Shown here: positions 26,654 to 35,837 of the stretch, piece by piece | Layout: the number at the start of each line of letters is the position of its first letter | Position numbering within the stretch: the stretch's first letter is position 1 | Source of the DNA: Methylomonas sp. | GTDB lineage: Bacteria; Pseudomonadota; Gammaproteobacteria; Methylococcales; Methylomonadaceae | DNA length: 64,000 bases | Direction of reading: 5' to 3' | Assembly (NCBI GenBank): GCA_002928965.1 | Contig: PERU01000020.1 | Coordinates: 1 to 64,000 of the forward strand | Made by a program: the position numbers and the translations under genes | Notes under the pieces: generated by a model | Told to the model about the DNA's origin: nothing | Databases searched by the model: none | Seen by the model: only the letters and a program-made list of their open reading frames with translations

Positions 26654-27736
26654 TTATCGATTCGATATTATGTTGTCTCGCATATCCATTAACGGTAAGA
26701 AAATGGAAAATACCGTATTGCCCGGCTCGCTTTCACATTCAATCAAGCCATTGTGTTGATTGATCAACGATTGAGCGATGGATAAGCCTAAACCGGTGCC
26801 CTCGGCCCGACCGGTAATCATCGGGTAAAAAATTTGCCCCATCAGGCCGGGTTGAATGCCTGGGCCGTTATCGATAATTTCGATCTTGGCAACCAGTTTG
26901 TATAGCTTACGACCTATGGTCATATGGCGCTGAATGCGGGTTCTCAGCACAATAGTGCCTGACGCTTGCAAGGCCTGAATGGCATTGCGGACGATGTTCA
27001 GCAAGGCCTGAATCATTTGGTTTTTGTCCGCGAACAGTTCGGGAATGCTGGGATCGTAATCGGTTTTAAGATTGATATTGCTGCCGGCCTCCACAGCCAC
27101 TAATTGCCTTACCCGCTCCAGCACCTCGTGAATGTTCAGCAAACTTTTGTGGGCCGGTTTGTTGGGGCCAAGCATTTTATCCATCAAGTCCTGTAAACGA
27201 TCGGATTCGGCAATGATGATTTGGGTATATTCCTTTAATTCAGGATCTTGCAATTCCAGATCCAGCAATTGCGCTGCACCGCGTAGGCCGCCCAGAGGGT
27301 TTTTGATTTCATGCGCCAAGCCTCGCACCAACATTCGGCTGGTGTTTTGTTGGGCCAGCAATTGCTCTTCTTTGGTTATGCGTAAATGTCTATCTACCTG
27401 TTGCAATTCAATCAAAATTTCAGACAGTTCACCGTCCCCTAAAATTGGGGTGGCACTGAGATTAACGGTAATTGATTGATGAATGTTCTCCAGTATCAAT
27501 TCTCTATCAACCAACGGTTCATTCTGTGTCAGGCGCTGGAGTAGGTCGCCAAACAACCCATGCTGGCTGGTTTTGAACAGTTTATGTATGGGATTGCCGA
27601 CCAAATGCTTGGCGCTGTCTGCGAACAGAATTTCGCCCGCCGGATTGACATAAATCAAGCATAAATCCTTATCAAACAACAGGATTGCCTCATTTAGGTG
27701 GTCGAGTATTTTTTTATACACAAGATAGACGTCCAA
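26654..27736 (-). CDS. ntrB: Nitrogen sensor kinase NtrB
   Basis: The cytoplasmic PII-controlled histidine kinase/phosphatase that acts on NtrC. The 360 aa begin with a PAS domain (ILDHLNEAILLFDKDLCLIYVNPAGE). Next come the H-box VRGLAHEIKNPLGGLRGAAQ (about residue 140), the N-box ALLNIVRNAIQAL and the G-boxes IIDNGPGI and GRAEGTGLGLSIAQS. The longest reading starts at a TTG (27736). A GTG at 27721 is equally good: it has TTGGA upstream and sits better relative to the predicted sigma-54 start site near 27746. No glnA precedes it, unlike the usual glnA-ntrB-ntrC order. Confidence 0.93.
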   Translation of the reverse strand: MDVYLVYKKILDHLNEAILLFDKDLCLIYVNPAGEILFADSAKHLVGNPIHKLFKTSQHGLFGDLLQRLTQNEPLVDRELILENIHQSITVNLSATPILGDGELSEILIELQQVDRHLRITKEEQLLAQQNTSRMLVRGLAHEIKNPLGGLRGAAQLLDLELQDPELKEYTQIIIAESDRLQDLMDKMLGPNKPAHKSLLNIHEVLERVRQLVAVEAGSNINLKTDYDPSIPELFADKNQMIQALLNIVRNAIQALQASGTIVLRTRIQRHMTIGRKLYKLVAKIEIIDNGPGIQPGLMGQIFYPMITGRAEGTGLGLSIAQSLINQHNGLIECESEPGNTVFSIFLPLMDMRDNIISNR

Positions 27737-27756
27737 AAATAACTAATAACTAGCAA

Positions 27757-27772
27757 AGCAATTAACAGGCCA
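27757..27772 (-). promoter_or_regulatory. Sigma-54 promoter of ntrBC
   Basis: On the minus strand the sequence is TGGCCTGTTAATTGCT. It matches the TGGCAC-N5-TTGC(A/T) consensus at all positions except the fifth and sixth, with the invariant GG and GC at the required spacing. The predicted start of transcription is near 27746, just ahead of the ntrB start codon. This would make ntrBC subject to its own activator. Confidence 0.65.
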
Positions 27773-28294
27773 ATAGGGATGTTTCTGCTTCAGTCGTTTC
27801 AAAGTCAGGTTGATGAAGCGGGGATGGATGCAAGCCACTGATCCCCAGTTTGCTTTAAAGTATTGATCTATAGGGTAATGAGCTTATATGGACATGGGCG
27901 ACATTAGTCTGTTCAATCGTTTGATTAGAAATCGTTGATATATCTGTAGGTGTTGTCCGTGCTTAGCTGAGCGCAGTAAGATCAAAGTATTAAATTTCCG
28001 CCTGTGCAGAGCCGGGATTTAGTCAACGCCCCCCAAAAAACGAATCGCTGACTTAATCCTTCAGCAAGTCCACGATGAGCGGTAAGTGGTTGATTTCGAC
28101 GTGATCGATTGCAATAGCGCAGGCGCTAGAGTAACGCAGCAGCGGTTGCCGAAAGTTTGTCGAAACATGAAGGAATGCAATTTGTTCCGCGATTCCTTAA
28201 TTCATTCTGCCAATTCGTATTAAAGCCGCTTAAGCCAATATCAGTGGGTAAGCAACGGTCATTTTTAAGAATTGGGGGTCAAAAAATCTCATGC

Positions 28295-28309
28295 GAACTA
28301 TTATGGTGC
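28295..28309. promoter_or_regulatory. NtrC-like box 1
   Basis: GAACTATTATGGTGC resembles the strong E. coli glnA enhancer site GCACTATATTGGTGC. The distal GGTGC half is intact and the left half has one change. It is paired with box 2, with start-to-start spacing of 32 bp. Confidence 0.5.
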
Positions 28310-28326
28310 AATATTCAACATCTAGC

Positions 28327-28341
28327 GCATTATTTTGGTGC
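28327..28341. promoter_or_regulatory. NtrC-like box 2
   Basis: GCATTATTTTGGTGC keeps the GGTGC half and three of four left-half bases of the NtrC site. Its 32-bp offset from box 1 equals the spacing of the two strong NtrC sites at E. coli glnA. The nearest good sigma-54 promoter is that of ntrB, about 550 bp away on the minus strand. Confidence 0.5.
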
Positions 28342-28712
28342 TTAAGGTCCGCAGATGTGAGTCACTTGAGTACGAAATGCAAGGCACTGCAAATTGATAT
28401 AGATAACGATACCAAGCAAAAACGTCCAAAAATGATGGGTATTGTTCGATAAACCCGATAATCCGTGCTGGCTGGTGAAAGCGCTAAAGGACTAACAGCA
28501 GTCCTGAATCCTCGTCAATCAGGATACTCATTCTGCGCGACTTCAAGCACGCTAACATGAGCTGTCTGGAAAAGGACTGAATCATACTGTGAAGGTGGCG
28601 TGCGTTGGGCTAGGAGTCTGTCCGAGAATAGGAATCGTCGCGAGAGAAAGCTATTTTGAGTCAGGAGGGAGGCTTTATAAAGGGATGGTCCCATTTGCAG
28701 ATACTTGCAGCT

Positions 28713-28743
28713 GCCGGTTCCACGTTTGAAGATTGGAACCGGC
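28713..28743. terminator. Hairpin after the secreted-protein gene
   Basis: A perfect 9-bp stem (GCCGGTTCC at 28713-28721 with GGAACCGGC at 28735-28743) and a 13-nt loop lie 17 bp beyond the minus-strand stop at 28760. There is no U-tract, so it is a candidate terminator or mRNA 3' stabiliser. Confidence 0.45.
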
Positions 28744-28759
28744 TGTCGGATACATCGCT

Positions 28760-29215
28760 TTATTGCAGTTTGGATTCTAAAGCGGCGCTGTTGCTTGCTT
28801 CGCTTGGTTTTGCTGCATCGGTGGTAGTTTTGATTTTAAGCAACCAGCCGTCTTGTCCTATACAGTCTCCCTCATTACCTTTGGCTTCTACATGGATGCG
28901 CGCGAAGCCGTCTTGCAGTTCGGCAGGTAACTTGCCGCTGACATAATAGAAGGTCTTTTTATCGACTACTTTAATTGGTATGGGTAGATTCTTGGCAGTC
29001 GCTTTCACATGTAATGGGTCAGCATGACGATTGATGTGAAAGATGATGTCTGATCCTGGGGTGGCTTCTGCCTGATGAGCCGGAGTAAAGTCTCGGAATT
29101 TGGGTTTAACGCACTTTTTCTCGGCTTCTTCGGCGGGTGTTTCTGCAAATGCGGTTTGGTTAAAAACCAAGCTAGTCAATAAAAAGACGGTCTTCCAGGT
29201 ATTGGATACTTTCAT
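28760..29215 (-). CDS. Secreted protein of unknown function with two cysteines
   Basis: A 151-aa protein with a Sec signal peptide (about residues 1-24, cleavage near AFA-ETP). The mature domain (residues 30-130) has alternating strands (DIIFHINRHADPLHVKATA, IPIKVVDKKTFYYVSG) that suggest an immunoglobulin-like beta sandwich. Cys35 (KKCVKPKF) and Cys117 (GDCIGQDG) could form a disulfide. The C-terminal 20 residues are low-complexity. I do not recognise the family. It is divergent from hslVU and followed by a hairpin. Confidence 0.6.
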   Translation of the reverse strand: MKVSNTWKTVFLLTSLVFNQTAFAETPAEEAEKKCVKPKFRDFTPAHQAEATPGSDIIFHINRHADPLHVKATAKNLPIPIKVVDKKTFYYVSGKLPAELQDGFARIHVEAKGNEGDCIGQDGWLLKIKTTTDAAKPSEASNSAALESKLQ

Positions 29216-29311
29216 AGCGGGCCTCTTGATGTTGTTTTTATTATTTTTAACGGTCTGAACTTTAATCAGTTTTATGGCTTAATTCAACGATTAAACATCC
29301 ACAAGCATACC

Positions 29312-29338
29312 GTGGAATCTGCAAACTTCTAACCCATT
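29312..29338 (+). promoter_or_regulatory. Possible sigma-32 promoter of hslVU
   Basis: GTGGAA, a 15-bp spacer and CCCATT resemble the heat-shock consensus (CTTGAA, 13-15 bp, CCCCAT) about 50 bp upstream of hslV. Four of six -35 bases agree. The case rests partly on the known heat-shock control of hslVU elsewhere. Confidence 0.35.
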
Positions 29339-29389
29339 GCCAGATAGAACATGTAAAATTGCCAACTTTTCGGATTAGCATTCAATACC

Positions 29390-29956
29390 ATGAGCATAGA
29401 GATGAGAGGCACCACTATTCTGGCGGTCAGACGCGGAGACAAGGTCGTCATCGGTGGTGATGGACAGGTTACTTTGGGAAATACCGTCATGAAAGGTAAT
29501 GCCCGTAAAGTCAGACGCCTATATCATGACAAAGTCATTGCCGGTTTTGCGGGTGCCACCGCTGACGCGTTTACCTTGTTTGAACATTTCGAAGGCAAGC
29601 TGGAAAAACATCGTGGCAACCTGACTCGCGCCGCTGTGGAAATGGCTAAAGACTGGCGCACCGACAGAGCTTTACGCAAGTTGGAAGCGCTGTTGATTAT
29701 TGCGGATGCCAAAAGTTTGCTGACGATTTCAGGTACCGGCGATGTGATCGAGCCGGAGCACGACTTTATGGCTATCGGGTCTGGCGGAGCTTTCGCCCAG
29801 AGCGCAGCCAGAGCCTTGCTGGATAACACGGATTTGAGTGCCCGCGAAATCGTGGAAAAATCCTTGAATATTGCTGCCGACATCTGCATTTATACCAATC
29901 ACAATCTGCGTATCGAAGAACTGGATACCGAGCCGCAATCGCCGGCTAACACCTAA
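29390..29956 (+). CDS. hslV: ATP-dependent protease subunit HslV
   Basis: The proteasome-like threonine peptidase of the HslVU (ClpQY) complex, which degrades misfolded and regulatory proteins. The catalytic residue is the N-terminal Thr exposed after processing, here Thr8 in [11 protein letters not shown], so a short propeptide (MSIEMRG) is removed. An ATG at residue 5 is an alternative start that would leave a three-residue propeptide. [33 protein letters not shown] and the [11 protein letters not shown] block are family hallmarks. The 188-aa length is standard. hslU follows after 21 bp. Confidence 0.96.
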   Translation: MSIEMRGTTILAVRRGDKVVIGGDGQVTLGNTVMKGNARKVRRLYHDKVIAGFAGATADAFTLFEHFEGKLEKHRGNLTRAAVEMAKDWRTDRALRKLEALLIIADAKSLLTISGTGDVIEPEHDFMAIGSGGAFAQSAARALLDNTDLSAREIVEKSLNIAADICIYTNHNLRIEELDTEPQSPANT

Positions 29957-29977
29957 ACGCTGGAGAGCACGTTAACC

Positions 29978-31297
29978 ATGAGTCAAATGACCCCAAGAGA
30001 AATCGTCAGCGAACTGGATAAACACATTATCGGTCAGGCCGATGCCAAACGCTCGGTGGCTATTGCCTTGCGTAACCGCTGGCGTCGTAGTCAGGTTGCA
30101 CCTGAACTTAGAGACGAAATTACCCCCAAAAACATTTTAATGATCGGTCCGACCGGTGTCGGTAAAACCGAAATCGCCCGTCGTTTGGCGCGTTTGGCGA
30201 ATGCCCCATTCATTAAAATCGAGGCTACCAAATTTACCGAGGTAGGTTATGTCGGTCGTGACGTGGAATCCATCATTCGTGATCTGGTCGACACGGCCAT
30301 CAAAATGACGCGGATGTCGGCGATGGATAAAGTCCAAAATCGCGCGGCCGATGCGGCTGAGGAACGGGTGCTGGATATTTTATTGCCTCGCGCGGAAGGT
30401 GGCATGTTGTCTGAAACCGAAGAATCCACCCGCCAAAAAATGCGCAAAAAATTGCGCGAAGGGGATTTGAATGACAAAGAAGTGCAAATTGATGTAAATG
30501 CGCCGGCAGTGGGCGTGGAAATCATGGCCCCGCCCGGCATGGAAGAAATGACCAGTCAATTGCAAGGCATGTTCCAGAATTTGAATACCGGTCGTACCAA
30601 AGCACGCAAGGTTAAAATCAAAGATGCCATGAAACTGCTGCAAGAAGAAGAAGCGGCTAAATTGGTTAACGAAGACGACATCAAGCAGACAGCGCTGGAA
30701 GCGGTCGAACAGCATGGCATCGTGTTTCTGGATGAAATCGACAAGATCTGCAAACGGGCGGAATCGAGTGGCGGTGAAGTATCCCGCGAAGGTGTGCAAC
30801 GCGATTTGTTGCCGCTAGTCGAAGGCAGCACGGTTACCACCAAATACGGCATGATCAAAACCGATCATATTTTGTTTATAGCGTCCGGTGCGTTTCATCT
30901 GACCAAACCGTCGGATTTGATTCCGGAATTGCAAGGGCGTTTTCCGATTAGGGTAGAGTTGAGTGCGTTGAGTGCTGAGGATTTTGTCCGTATCCTGACT
31001 GAGCCGGATGCATCATTAACCGAGCAATATCAAGCTCTGCTGGCGACTGAAGGCGTTGAGGTCAGCTTTTCCGAAGACGGGATTCAGCGGATTGCCGAAT
31101 TAGGCTGGCAGGTCAATGAAACGGTAGAAAATATTGGTGCCAGACGCCTGCATACCATTCTGGAAAAGTTGCTGGAAGAGATTTCTTTTGATGCACCGGA
31201 TTTGCTGCAAAAAACCATTCGTATCGACGCAGCTTATGTAGACGCCCATCTGCAGCAACTGGCGGCCGATGAAGATTTGAGTCGTTATATTCTGTAA
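29978..31297 (+). CDS. hslU: HslU unfoldase ATPase
   Basis: The AAA+ ring that unfolds substrates and feeds them into HslV. The 439 aa show [20 protein letters not shown] at the start, Walker [13 protein letters not shown] and the pore loop around GYVGRD. The I-domain insertion (about residues 110-240) follows, then Walker [11 protein letters not shown] and the sensor region [10 protein letters not shown]. The C-terminal tail LSRYIL, which docks on HslV, is intact. It is separated from the DUF971 gene by only 3 bp, so transcription probably continues into the ubiquinone genes. Confidence 0.97.
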   Translation: MSQMTPREIVSELDKHIIGQADAKRSVAIALRNRWRRSQVAPELRDEITPKNILMIGPTGVGKTEIARRLARLANAPFIKIEATKFTEVGYVGRDVESIIRDLVDTAIKMTRMSAMDKVQNRAADAAEERVLDILLPRAEGGMLSETEESTRQKMRKKLREGDLNDKEVQIDVNAPAVGVEIMAPPGMEEMTSQLQGMFQNLNTGRTKARKVKIKDAMKLLQEEEAAKLVNEDDIKQTALEAVEQHGIVFLDEIDKICKRAESSGGEVSREGVQRDLLPLVEGSTVTTKYGMIKTDHILFIASGAFHLTKPSDLIPELQGRFPIRVELSALSAEDFVRILTEPDASLTEQYQALLATEGVEVSFSEDGIQRIAELGWQVNETVENIGARRLHTILEKLLEEISFDAPDLLQKTIRIDAAYVDAHLQQLAADEDLSRYIL

Positions 31298-31300
31298 TTT

Positions 31301-31690
31301 ATGCGCCTGAAAACCACCCCATGTCATTGCACACCTACCGAGATCAAACTGCATCAGGTTTCGGCTATCCTGGAAGTGCATTTTGATGACGGCAGCATTT
31401 TTGAAATGCCCAGTGAATATCTAAGGGTTTATACCCAGTCTGCCGAAGCTGTCGGCCATGGCGCAGGGCAGGAGACACTGCAAACCGGTAAGCAGGATGT
31501 CACTATCACTGATGTGCGACCCGTTGGCAATTATGCCATTGCGTTGACCTTCAGCGATGGACACAACAGCGGTATTTATTCCTGGGATTTACTTTATAAA
31601 CTGGGGTCGGAGTTTCCGCTATTGTGGTCGCGCTATCTCGAAAAACTTTCCGCGGCGGGGTATAGTCGCAAACCGCCTTTAAATCATTAA
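31301..31690 (+). CDS. DUF971 domain protein
   Basis: A 129-aa protein with one DUF971 domain, the fold related to the N-terminal zinc-associated domain of gamma-butyrobetaine hydroxylases. Typical blocks are [34 protein letters not shown] and [17 protein letters not shown]. The function is not established. A gene of this family often lies between hslU and ubiE in gammaproteobacteria, which is the case here. Confidence 0.85.
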   Translation: MRLKTTPCHCTPTEIKLHQVSAILEVHFDDGSIFEMPSEYLRVYTQSAEAVGHGAGQETLQTGKQDVTITDVRPVGNYAIALTFSDGHNSGIYSWDLLYKLGSEFPLLWSRYLEKLSAAGYSRKPPLNH

Positions 31691-31697
31691 TTCGCCT

Positions 31698-32447
31698 ATG
31701 ACAAACGACAACACAACTCATTTTGGATTCAAACAAGTTCCCAAACAGGAAAAAGTGGCGCTGGTGCGCGGCGTTTTCGATTCAGTCGCCAGTCAGTACG
31801 ATGTGATGAACGATTTAATGTCGTTGGGTATTCATCGCATCTGGAAGCGGGTGGCTGTGCAACTGGCCAATGTGCGCGAAGGCGATAAAGTACTGGATCT
31901 AGCAGGCGGCACGGGTGATTTGACTACCTTGTATGAAAAACGCGTCGGCAAAACCGGCGAGGTGGTGTTGGCCGACATTAATGCGGCGATGCTGCGTACC
32001 GGTCGTGACAGATTAATCAATCGTGGCTTGGCCGGCAATATCCGCTACGCCCAAGTCAATGCCGAATGCCTGCCGTTTGCCGACAACACCTTCGATTGCG
32101 TCACCATTGGTTTTGGTCTGCGTAATGTCACTGACAAGGACGCTGCTTTGCGGTCCATGTATCGGGTATTGAAGCCGGGCGGACGGGTGATCGTCCTGGA
32201 ATTCTCGCATCCCATCGACCCGATTACTGAGAAAGTCTACGATTTTTACTCGTTTAACCTGTTGCCAAAAATCGGTGCCATCGTTGCCAAAGATGAAGAC
32301 AGCTATCGTTATCTGGCGGAATCGATTCGTATGCATCCCAAACAGGATGAATTGAAACGCATGATGGAAGAAGCAGGCTTGGAGCGTTGCGAGTATTTCA
32401 ACTTGACACAAGGCATTGTGGCGGTCCATCGAGGCTATAAGTTTTAA
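31698..32447 (+). CDS. ubiE: Ubiquinone/menaquinone C-methyltransferase UbiE
   Basis: An S-adenosylmethionine-dependent methyltransferase that methylates the ring carbon of the quinone precursor. The 249 aa carry the UbiE entry [19 protein letters not shown], the SAM-binding motif [29 protein letters not shown], and the family signature [15 protein letters not shown]. The C-terminal [15 protein letters not shown] is typical. The gene is 7 bp after DUF971 and heads the ubiE-(Uma2)-ubiJ-ubiB stretch. Confidence 0.96.
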   Translation: MTNDNTTHFGFKQVPKQEKVALVRGVFDSVASQYDVMNDLMSLGIHRIWKRVAVQLANVREGDKVLDLAGGTGDLTTLYEKRVGKTGEVVLADINAAMLRTGRDRLINRGLAGNIRYAQVNAECLPFADNTFDCVTIGFGLRNVTDKDAALRSMYRVLKPGGRVIVLEFSHPIDPITEKVYDFYSFNLLPKIGAIVAKDEDSYRYLAESIRMHPKQDELKRMMEEAGLERCEYFNLTQGIVAVHRGYKF

Positions 32448-32469
32448 TGCCATCCTGAACAAGCTATTT

Positions 32470-33063
32470 ATGGCTGTTAAACACGCTCAACATTTCATTA
32501 GCGAACAGGACTATCTGCAAGGTGAACTGATCGCCGAAATCCGGCATGAATTAATTGATGGTGACGTGTTTGCCATGACCGGTGCGAGTCGGAATCATCA
32601 GCGATTAGTGGGTAATTTGTATTCTGCACTGAATCAACATTTGATGAATGAAGGCTGTGAGCCGTTTGCTAACGCGCTTAAAGTTAAAGCAGCAGGCTGC
32701 TTTTTTTACCCGGATTTGATCGTGGTTTGTGATGATCCCCAAGGCGATGACTACTTCACCGACAAACCCAGCCTGATCGTTGAAGTACTCTCCAAATCCA
32801 CCCGCCGGCTGGATAAAACCACCAAGCTGGCTGCATACAAAGCCTTGCCCAGTTTGCAGGAATATGTGCTGATCGAACAGGATCATGTCGAAATCGAAGT
32901 ATTGCGACGGTCGCAACACTGGTTTGCCGAGCATTATTTTCTCGGCGACAGCATTCGTTTTGATTCCATCGATTTAACGGTCAACGTGGCGGATATTTAT
33001 CATCGCGTCAACAATGAGGATATGCGGGATTACCTGCAGCAACTCGCACAACAGGCAAGCTAA
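32470..33063 (+). CDS. Uma2 (DUF820) family putative restriction-endonuclease-fold protein
   Basis: About 197 aa from the ATG at 32470 (MAVKHAQHFISEQDY); an earlier in-frame start would overlap ubiE. The Uma2 core is clear: RHELIDGDVFAMTGASRNHQ with the conserved Glu-Leu-Ile-(D/N)-Gly entry, FYPDLIVVCD giving the PD motif, and LIVEVLSKSTRRLDKTTKLAAYK giving the ExxS/K part. That amounts to a complete PD-(D/E)xK-like site. Uma2 proteins are abundant in cyanobacteria and some gammaproteobacteria, and their biological role is unclear. It sits inside the ubiE-ubiJ-ubiB operon and overlaps ubiJ by one base, so it is co-expressed with quinone synthesis. Confidence 0.85.
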   Translation: MAVKHAQHFISEQDYLQGELIAEIRHELIDGDVFAMTGASRNHQRLVGNLYSALNQHLMNEGCEPFANALKVKAAGCFFYPDLIVVCDDPQGDDYFTDKPSLIVEVLSKSTRRLDKTTKLAAYKALPSLQEYVLIEQDHVEIEVLRRSQHWFAEHYFLGDSIRFDSIDLTVNVADIYHRVNNEDMRDYLQQLAQQAS

Positions 33064-33707
33064 TGTCAGGCAATTTGAGTCATATCAAACCGTTGGTAAT
33101 CGGTGTGCTGGAAACAGCTTTAAATCAGTTTCTAGCCCTGGACGATCATCTTGAGCAATATCTGACACCCATCGCCGGCAAAATCATCGCCGTGCAAATC
33201 ACGCCATTTAATGAAACCTTATATCTGGCACCCGCCCATGATCGGATTCAATTGCTGGAACATTATGTCGGTGAGGCTGACGCGCGTTTGATTGGTTCGC
33301 TGTCGGCTTTGGGATTGATGGGACTAAGTGCAACCCCGATGCGCTCGCTGTTTAAAGGCGATGTCAAAATCGAAGGCGATACCCAATTAGCGCACAAGTT
33401 TCAGCGTTTATTTGAGAAACTGGATATCAATCTGGAAGCCAAATTGGCACGCTATACCGGTGACAGTGTGGCTCAACGTTTGACTGGTTTAATCCGGGGC
33501 AGTCGGCACTGGACTCAACAGTCATTGACCAGCTTTCGCCTGAACCTGGAAGAGTTTCTGCAGGAAGAAACCCGTGATGTACCTGCCAAGCCCGAAGCGG
33601 AACTATTATTCCAACAGATTGACGCCTGCCGCAGTGATGCTGATCGCCTGCATGCCAGGGTGCAGCGTCTGCAAAATGCGCTGACTCAAACTTCAGCACC
33701 TCAATAA
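33063..33707 (+). CDS. ubiJ: Ubiquinone biosynthesis accessory factor UbiJ
   Basis: UbiJ is a lipid-binding SCP2-domain protein that organises the soluble ubiquinone-biosynthesis complex with UbiK. The 214 aa fit: an N-terminal SCP2-like domain ([13 protein letters not shown] ... [12 protein letters not shown] ... [12 protein letters not shown]) and a helical C-terminus with a coiled-coil end ([18 protein letters not shown]). Its ATG overlaps the Uma2 stop (TAATG) and ubiB follows after 16 bp. Sequence is only moderately conserved in this family, so position strengthens the call. Confidence 0.88.
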   Translation: MSGNLSHIKPLVIGVLETALNQFLALDDHLEQYLTPIAGKIIAVQITPFNETLYLAPAHDRIQLLEHYVGEADARLIGSLSALGLMGLSATPMRSLFKGDVKIEGDTQLAHKFQRLFEKLDINLEAKLARYTGDSVAQRLTGLIRGSRHWTQQSLTSFRLNLEEFLQEETRDVPAKPEAELLFQQIDACRSDADRLHARVQRLQNALTQTSAPQ

Positions 33708-33723
33708 AAACAAGGACTTTGCT

Positions 33724-35301
33724 GTGATTCGCCCCAAAATTCTTATGCGCCTCATCCATATCAACTGGGTGATGATGTCTCACGGCCTGGATGAAATTGT
33801 CTTAAAAACCCACTTGTTCCGGCCAATTCGCTATTTGGCTTATTTTTTACCCAGCTTCTGGTTTCGTAAACCTACAGAAGCCCGCGGCGTAAGAATTCGC
33901 CGCACCCTGGAAGATTTGGGGCCTATTTACGTCAAATTCGGTCAAACCCTGTCTACTCGCAAGGACCTGTTGCCGGAAGACATTGCCGAAGAATTGGTGA
34001 AATTACAGGACAGGGTGCCGCCTTTCTCTGCTGATATGGCCAGAGCCATCATAGAACAACAGTTGGGGCAATCAATTGAACAGGCTTTTGATGAGTTTGA
34101 TCCAAAGCCATTGGCTTCGGCGTCGGTGGCACAGGTGCACACGGCTCAATTGAAAACCGGCGAGAAAGTGATTGTTAAAGTGTTGCGCCCCGACATTGAA
34201 GATAAAATTCACTCCGATGTGGGCTTATTGTATGAATTAGCACGTTTGGCCGAACGCTTTTGGAGTGATGCACGACGCCTGCGGGCCATGGAAGTGGTGG
34301 CTGAATTCGAAAAAACCATCCTTGACGAATTGGACTTATTGCGGGAAGCGGCCAACGCCAGCGCGATTCGTAATAACTTCAAAAATTCCGAAATGTTGTA
34401 CATACCGGAAATTCATTGGCCGCTGTGTCGCCGTAAAGTGCTGGTCATGGAACGCATTCACGGGGTGCCGGTCGGTGATATTCAGGCGCTGCGGGACGGG
34501 AATGCCGATTTCAAAAAACTGGCCGAACGTGGGGTGGAAATCTTCTTTACGCAGGTATTTCGGGATAATTTTTTTCATGCCGACATGCACCCTGGTAATA
34601 TTTTTGTCGAGTTGCCAGACAAATATCTGGCGGTTGACTTTGGCATTGTAGGTAGTTTGTCGGATACCGATCAGCGTTATCTGGCCGAAAACTTTCTGGC
34701 CTTTTTCAATCACGATTATCGGCGGGTCGCGCAAATGCACATTCAATCTGGCTGGGTGCCCGGCACCACGCGGGTTGAGGAGTTTGAAGCAGCGATTCGC
34801 AGCGTTTGCGAGCCAATTTTTGAAAAGCCGTTAAAAGATATTTCCTTTGGTTTATTGCTGCTGAGGTTATTCCAGACCGCTCGCCGCTTTGACATGGTGG
34901 TGCAGCCGCAATTGGTTTTGCTGCAAAAAACGCTTTTAAATATTGAAGGTTTGGGGAGGCAGTTGTATCCCGATCTGGATTTATGGCAAACCGCCAAACC
35001 GTTTCTGGAGAGCTGGTTTAAACAACGCTTTGGGCCGCAGGCTAAGGTCAAGGAATTGTTGGGTAAACTGCCCGAAATTACCGAGCAGTTGCCGGAAATT
35101 CCGTCCCTGATCTTTCAAGCTCTGCAAAGTAATGCTCTGATGCAGCAGCAGATACAGCAGCACAACCTGGAAATGCAGCAATTGCGTAAGCAGTTAAATC
35201 GCAATAACAACCGTACTCTGTGGGCGATTTTAACCGGCGCGCTGATGGTGGCTGGCACGATATTACTTCAATCCCCATTATTAAGCAGTTGGCTGGGTTA
35301 A
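33724..35301 (+). CDS. ubiB: Atypical kinase UbiB
   Basis: A membrane-bound ABC1/ADCK-family ATPase needed for ubiquinone synthesis. The 525 aa start at a GTG ([12 protein letters not shown]). Diagnostic features are the KxGQ motif in [16 protein letters not shown], the Ala-rich nucleotide loop [22 protein letters not shown], and the catalytic [11 protein letters not shown] with DFGIVG further on. Two adjacent membrane segments close the protein (about residues 490-525, [17 protein letters not shown]). It follows ubiJ by 16 bp in the conserved order. Confidence 0.95.
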   Translation: MIRPKILMRLIHINWVMMSHGLDEIVLKTHLFRPIRYLAYFLPSFWFRKPTEARGVRIRRTLEDLGPIYVKFGQTLSTRKDLLPEDIAEELVKLQDRVPPFSADMARAIIEQQLGQSIEQAFDEFDPKPLASASVAQVHTAQLKTGEKVIVKVLRPDIEDKIHSDVGLLYELARLAERFWSDARRLRAMEVVAEFEKTILDELDLLREAANASAIRNNFKNSEMLYIPEIHWPLCRRKVLVMERIHGVPVGDIQALRDGNADFKKLAERGVEIFFTQVFRDNFFHADMHPGNIFVELPDKYLAVDFGIVGSLSDTDQRYLAENFLAFFNHDYRRVAQMHIQSGWVPGTTRVEEFEAAIRSVCEPIFEKPLKDISFGLLLLRLFQTARRFDMVVQPQLVLLQKTLLNIEGLGRQLYPDLDLWQTAKPFLESWFKQRFGPQAKVKELLGKLPEITEQLPEIPSLIFQALQSNALMQQQIQQHNLEMQQLRKQLNRNNNRTLWAILTGALMVAGTILLQSPLLSSWLG

Positions 35302-35320
35302 TTCGGCAAAAGAGATATTT

Positions 35321-35671
35321 ATGAATTTGGCCTTTAAGTCGGATAGTGACGTGTTGGCAATCGCCAATCCCATTATGGATAACCTGATGGCCGGTTCGAC
35401 GGAGATTGATCACGCCAAACATACCCGGGATTTTACCGACAGAATGAAGGCCATTGTCAGCGAGGCTTATTTACAGGAAGTCTGCAAACGCTATCAGGCC
35501 GAGTGGGGTTATTTTGGGGGGCGGGAGTTTGTGGCAATATTTCGGCGGCCTGAGTCGGTGGCCGTAATCTGGAAACAACAATGCACTCAACAGGCCGGCG
35601 AATTCGTAGCAGAATTGGTTTTAGTCGAGCAAAACGGCCAGTATTTGGTCGACCATGCCATGGTGTTTTAA
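35321..35671 (+). CDS. Hypothetical protein downstream of ubiB
   Basis: A 116-aa soluble protein beginning MNLAFKSDSDVLA, with a purine-rich AAAAGAG before the ATG. Predicted elements are two N-terminal helices (DVLAIANPIMDNLMAG, DFTDRMKAIVSEAYLQEVCKRY) and a C-terminal sheet (GGREFVAIFRR, ESVAVIWKQQ, GEFVAELVLVEQNGQYLVDHA). I do not recognise the family. It is 19 bp after ubiB and is probably the last gene of that operon. Confidence 0.55.
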   Translation: MNLAFKSDSDVLAIANPIMDNLMAGSTEIDHAKHTRDFTDRMKAIVSEAYLQEVCKRYQAEWGYFGGREFVAIFRRPESVAVIWKQQCTQQAGEFVAELVLVEQNGQYLVDHAMVF

Positions 35672-35701
35672 GTGGCTTTTAACCGGCATGGCATCGGGTA
35701 C

Positions 35702-35730
35702 TTGAGCCGATTCTTGCAATGCAGTATAGT
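35702..35730 (+). promoter_or_regulatory. Sigma-70 promoter of the leuA leader
   Basis: TTGAGC and TATAGT are separated by exactly 17 bp. The predicted start of transcription is at about 35736-35738, directly at the ATG of the leader peptide (35739). The leader RNA would then have almost no 5' untranslated region. Confidence 0.6.
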
Positions 35731-35738
35731 TTCCAGCC

Positions 35739-35837
35739 ATGAACGCTCAATCACCCATTCATTTTGCTGATTTGCTTTGCTTGCCAATCTCCGGTTGCCT
35801 TCCGTTCGTCCTGTCCTTAAGACTGCTGCTGCCCTGA
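35739..35837 (+). CDS. Leucine-rich leader peptide upstream of leuA
   Basis: A 32-codon reading frame begins with ATG and ends in CTG CTG CTG CCC TGA. Nine of the 32 residues are leucine, three of them in a row just before the stop. That is the classic layout of a leucine attenuator leader peptide, placed 85 bp ahead of leuA and immediately after a good promoter. A small hairpin (TGCCC/GGGCA, 35830-35843) has the stop codon in its loop. No U-tract terminator follows, so control may act by Rho, by antitermination or at translation rather than by classic attenuation. Confidence 0.6.
   Translation: MNAQSPIHFADLLCLPISGCLPFVLSLRLLLP

Larger units (their letters stand above)
27773..28759. other. 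Gene-poor 1-kb stretch upstream of ntrB
   Basis: Nearly 1 kb with no convincing ORF. It contains two NtrC-like boxes (28295-28341) and a hairpin near its right end. Around 28610-28640 the text (GGAGTCTGTCCGAGAATAGG) looks like one end of an insertion sequence, but no partner end or transposase is visible. A small RNA gene is possible and cannot be excluded by eye. Confidence 0.5.

Noticed and set aside
28157-28345. 62-codon open frame in the gene-poor region
   Set aside because: No ribosome-binding site or recognisable motif, and it covers the NtrC-like boxes.
28383-28398. Sigma-54 promoter next to the NtrC-like boxes on the plus strand
   Set aside because: AGGCAC is followed by a -12 region off by one base (TG where GC is required), so the spacing rule fails.
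28605-28640. Insertion-sequence end near GGAGTCTGTCCGAG
   Set aside because: It looks like a transposon terminus, but no inverted partner, transposase or target duplication could be found by eye.
28656-28946. 96-codon open frame on the plus strand
   Set aside because: It overlaps the minus-strand secreted-protein gene, which has a good signal peptide; the plus frame has only low-complexity hydrophobic sequence.
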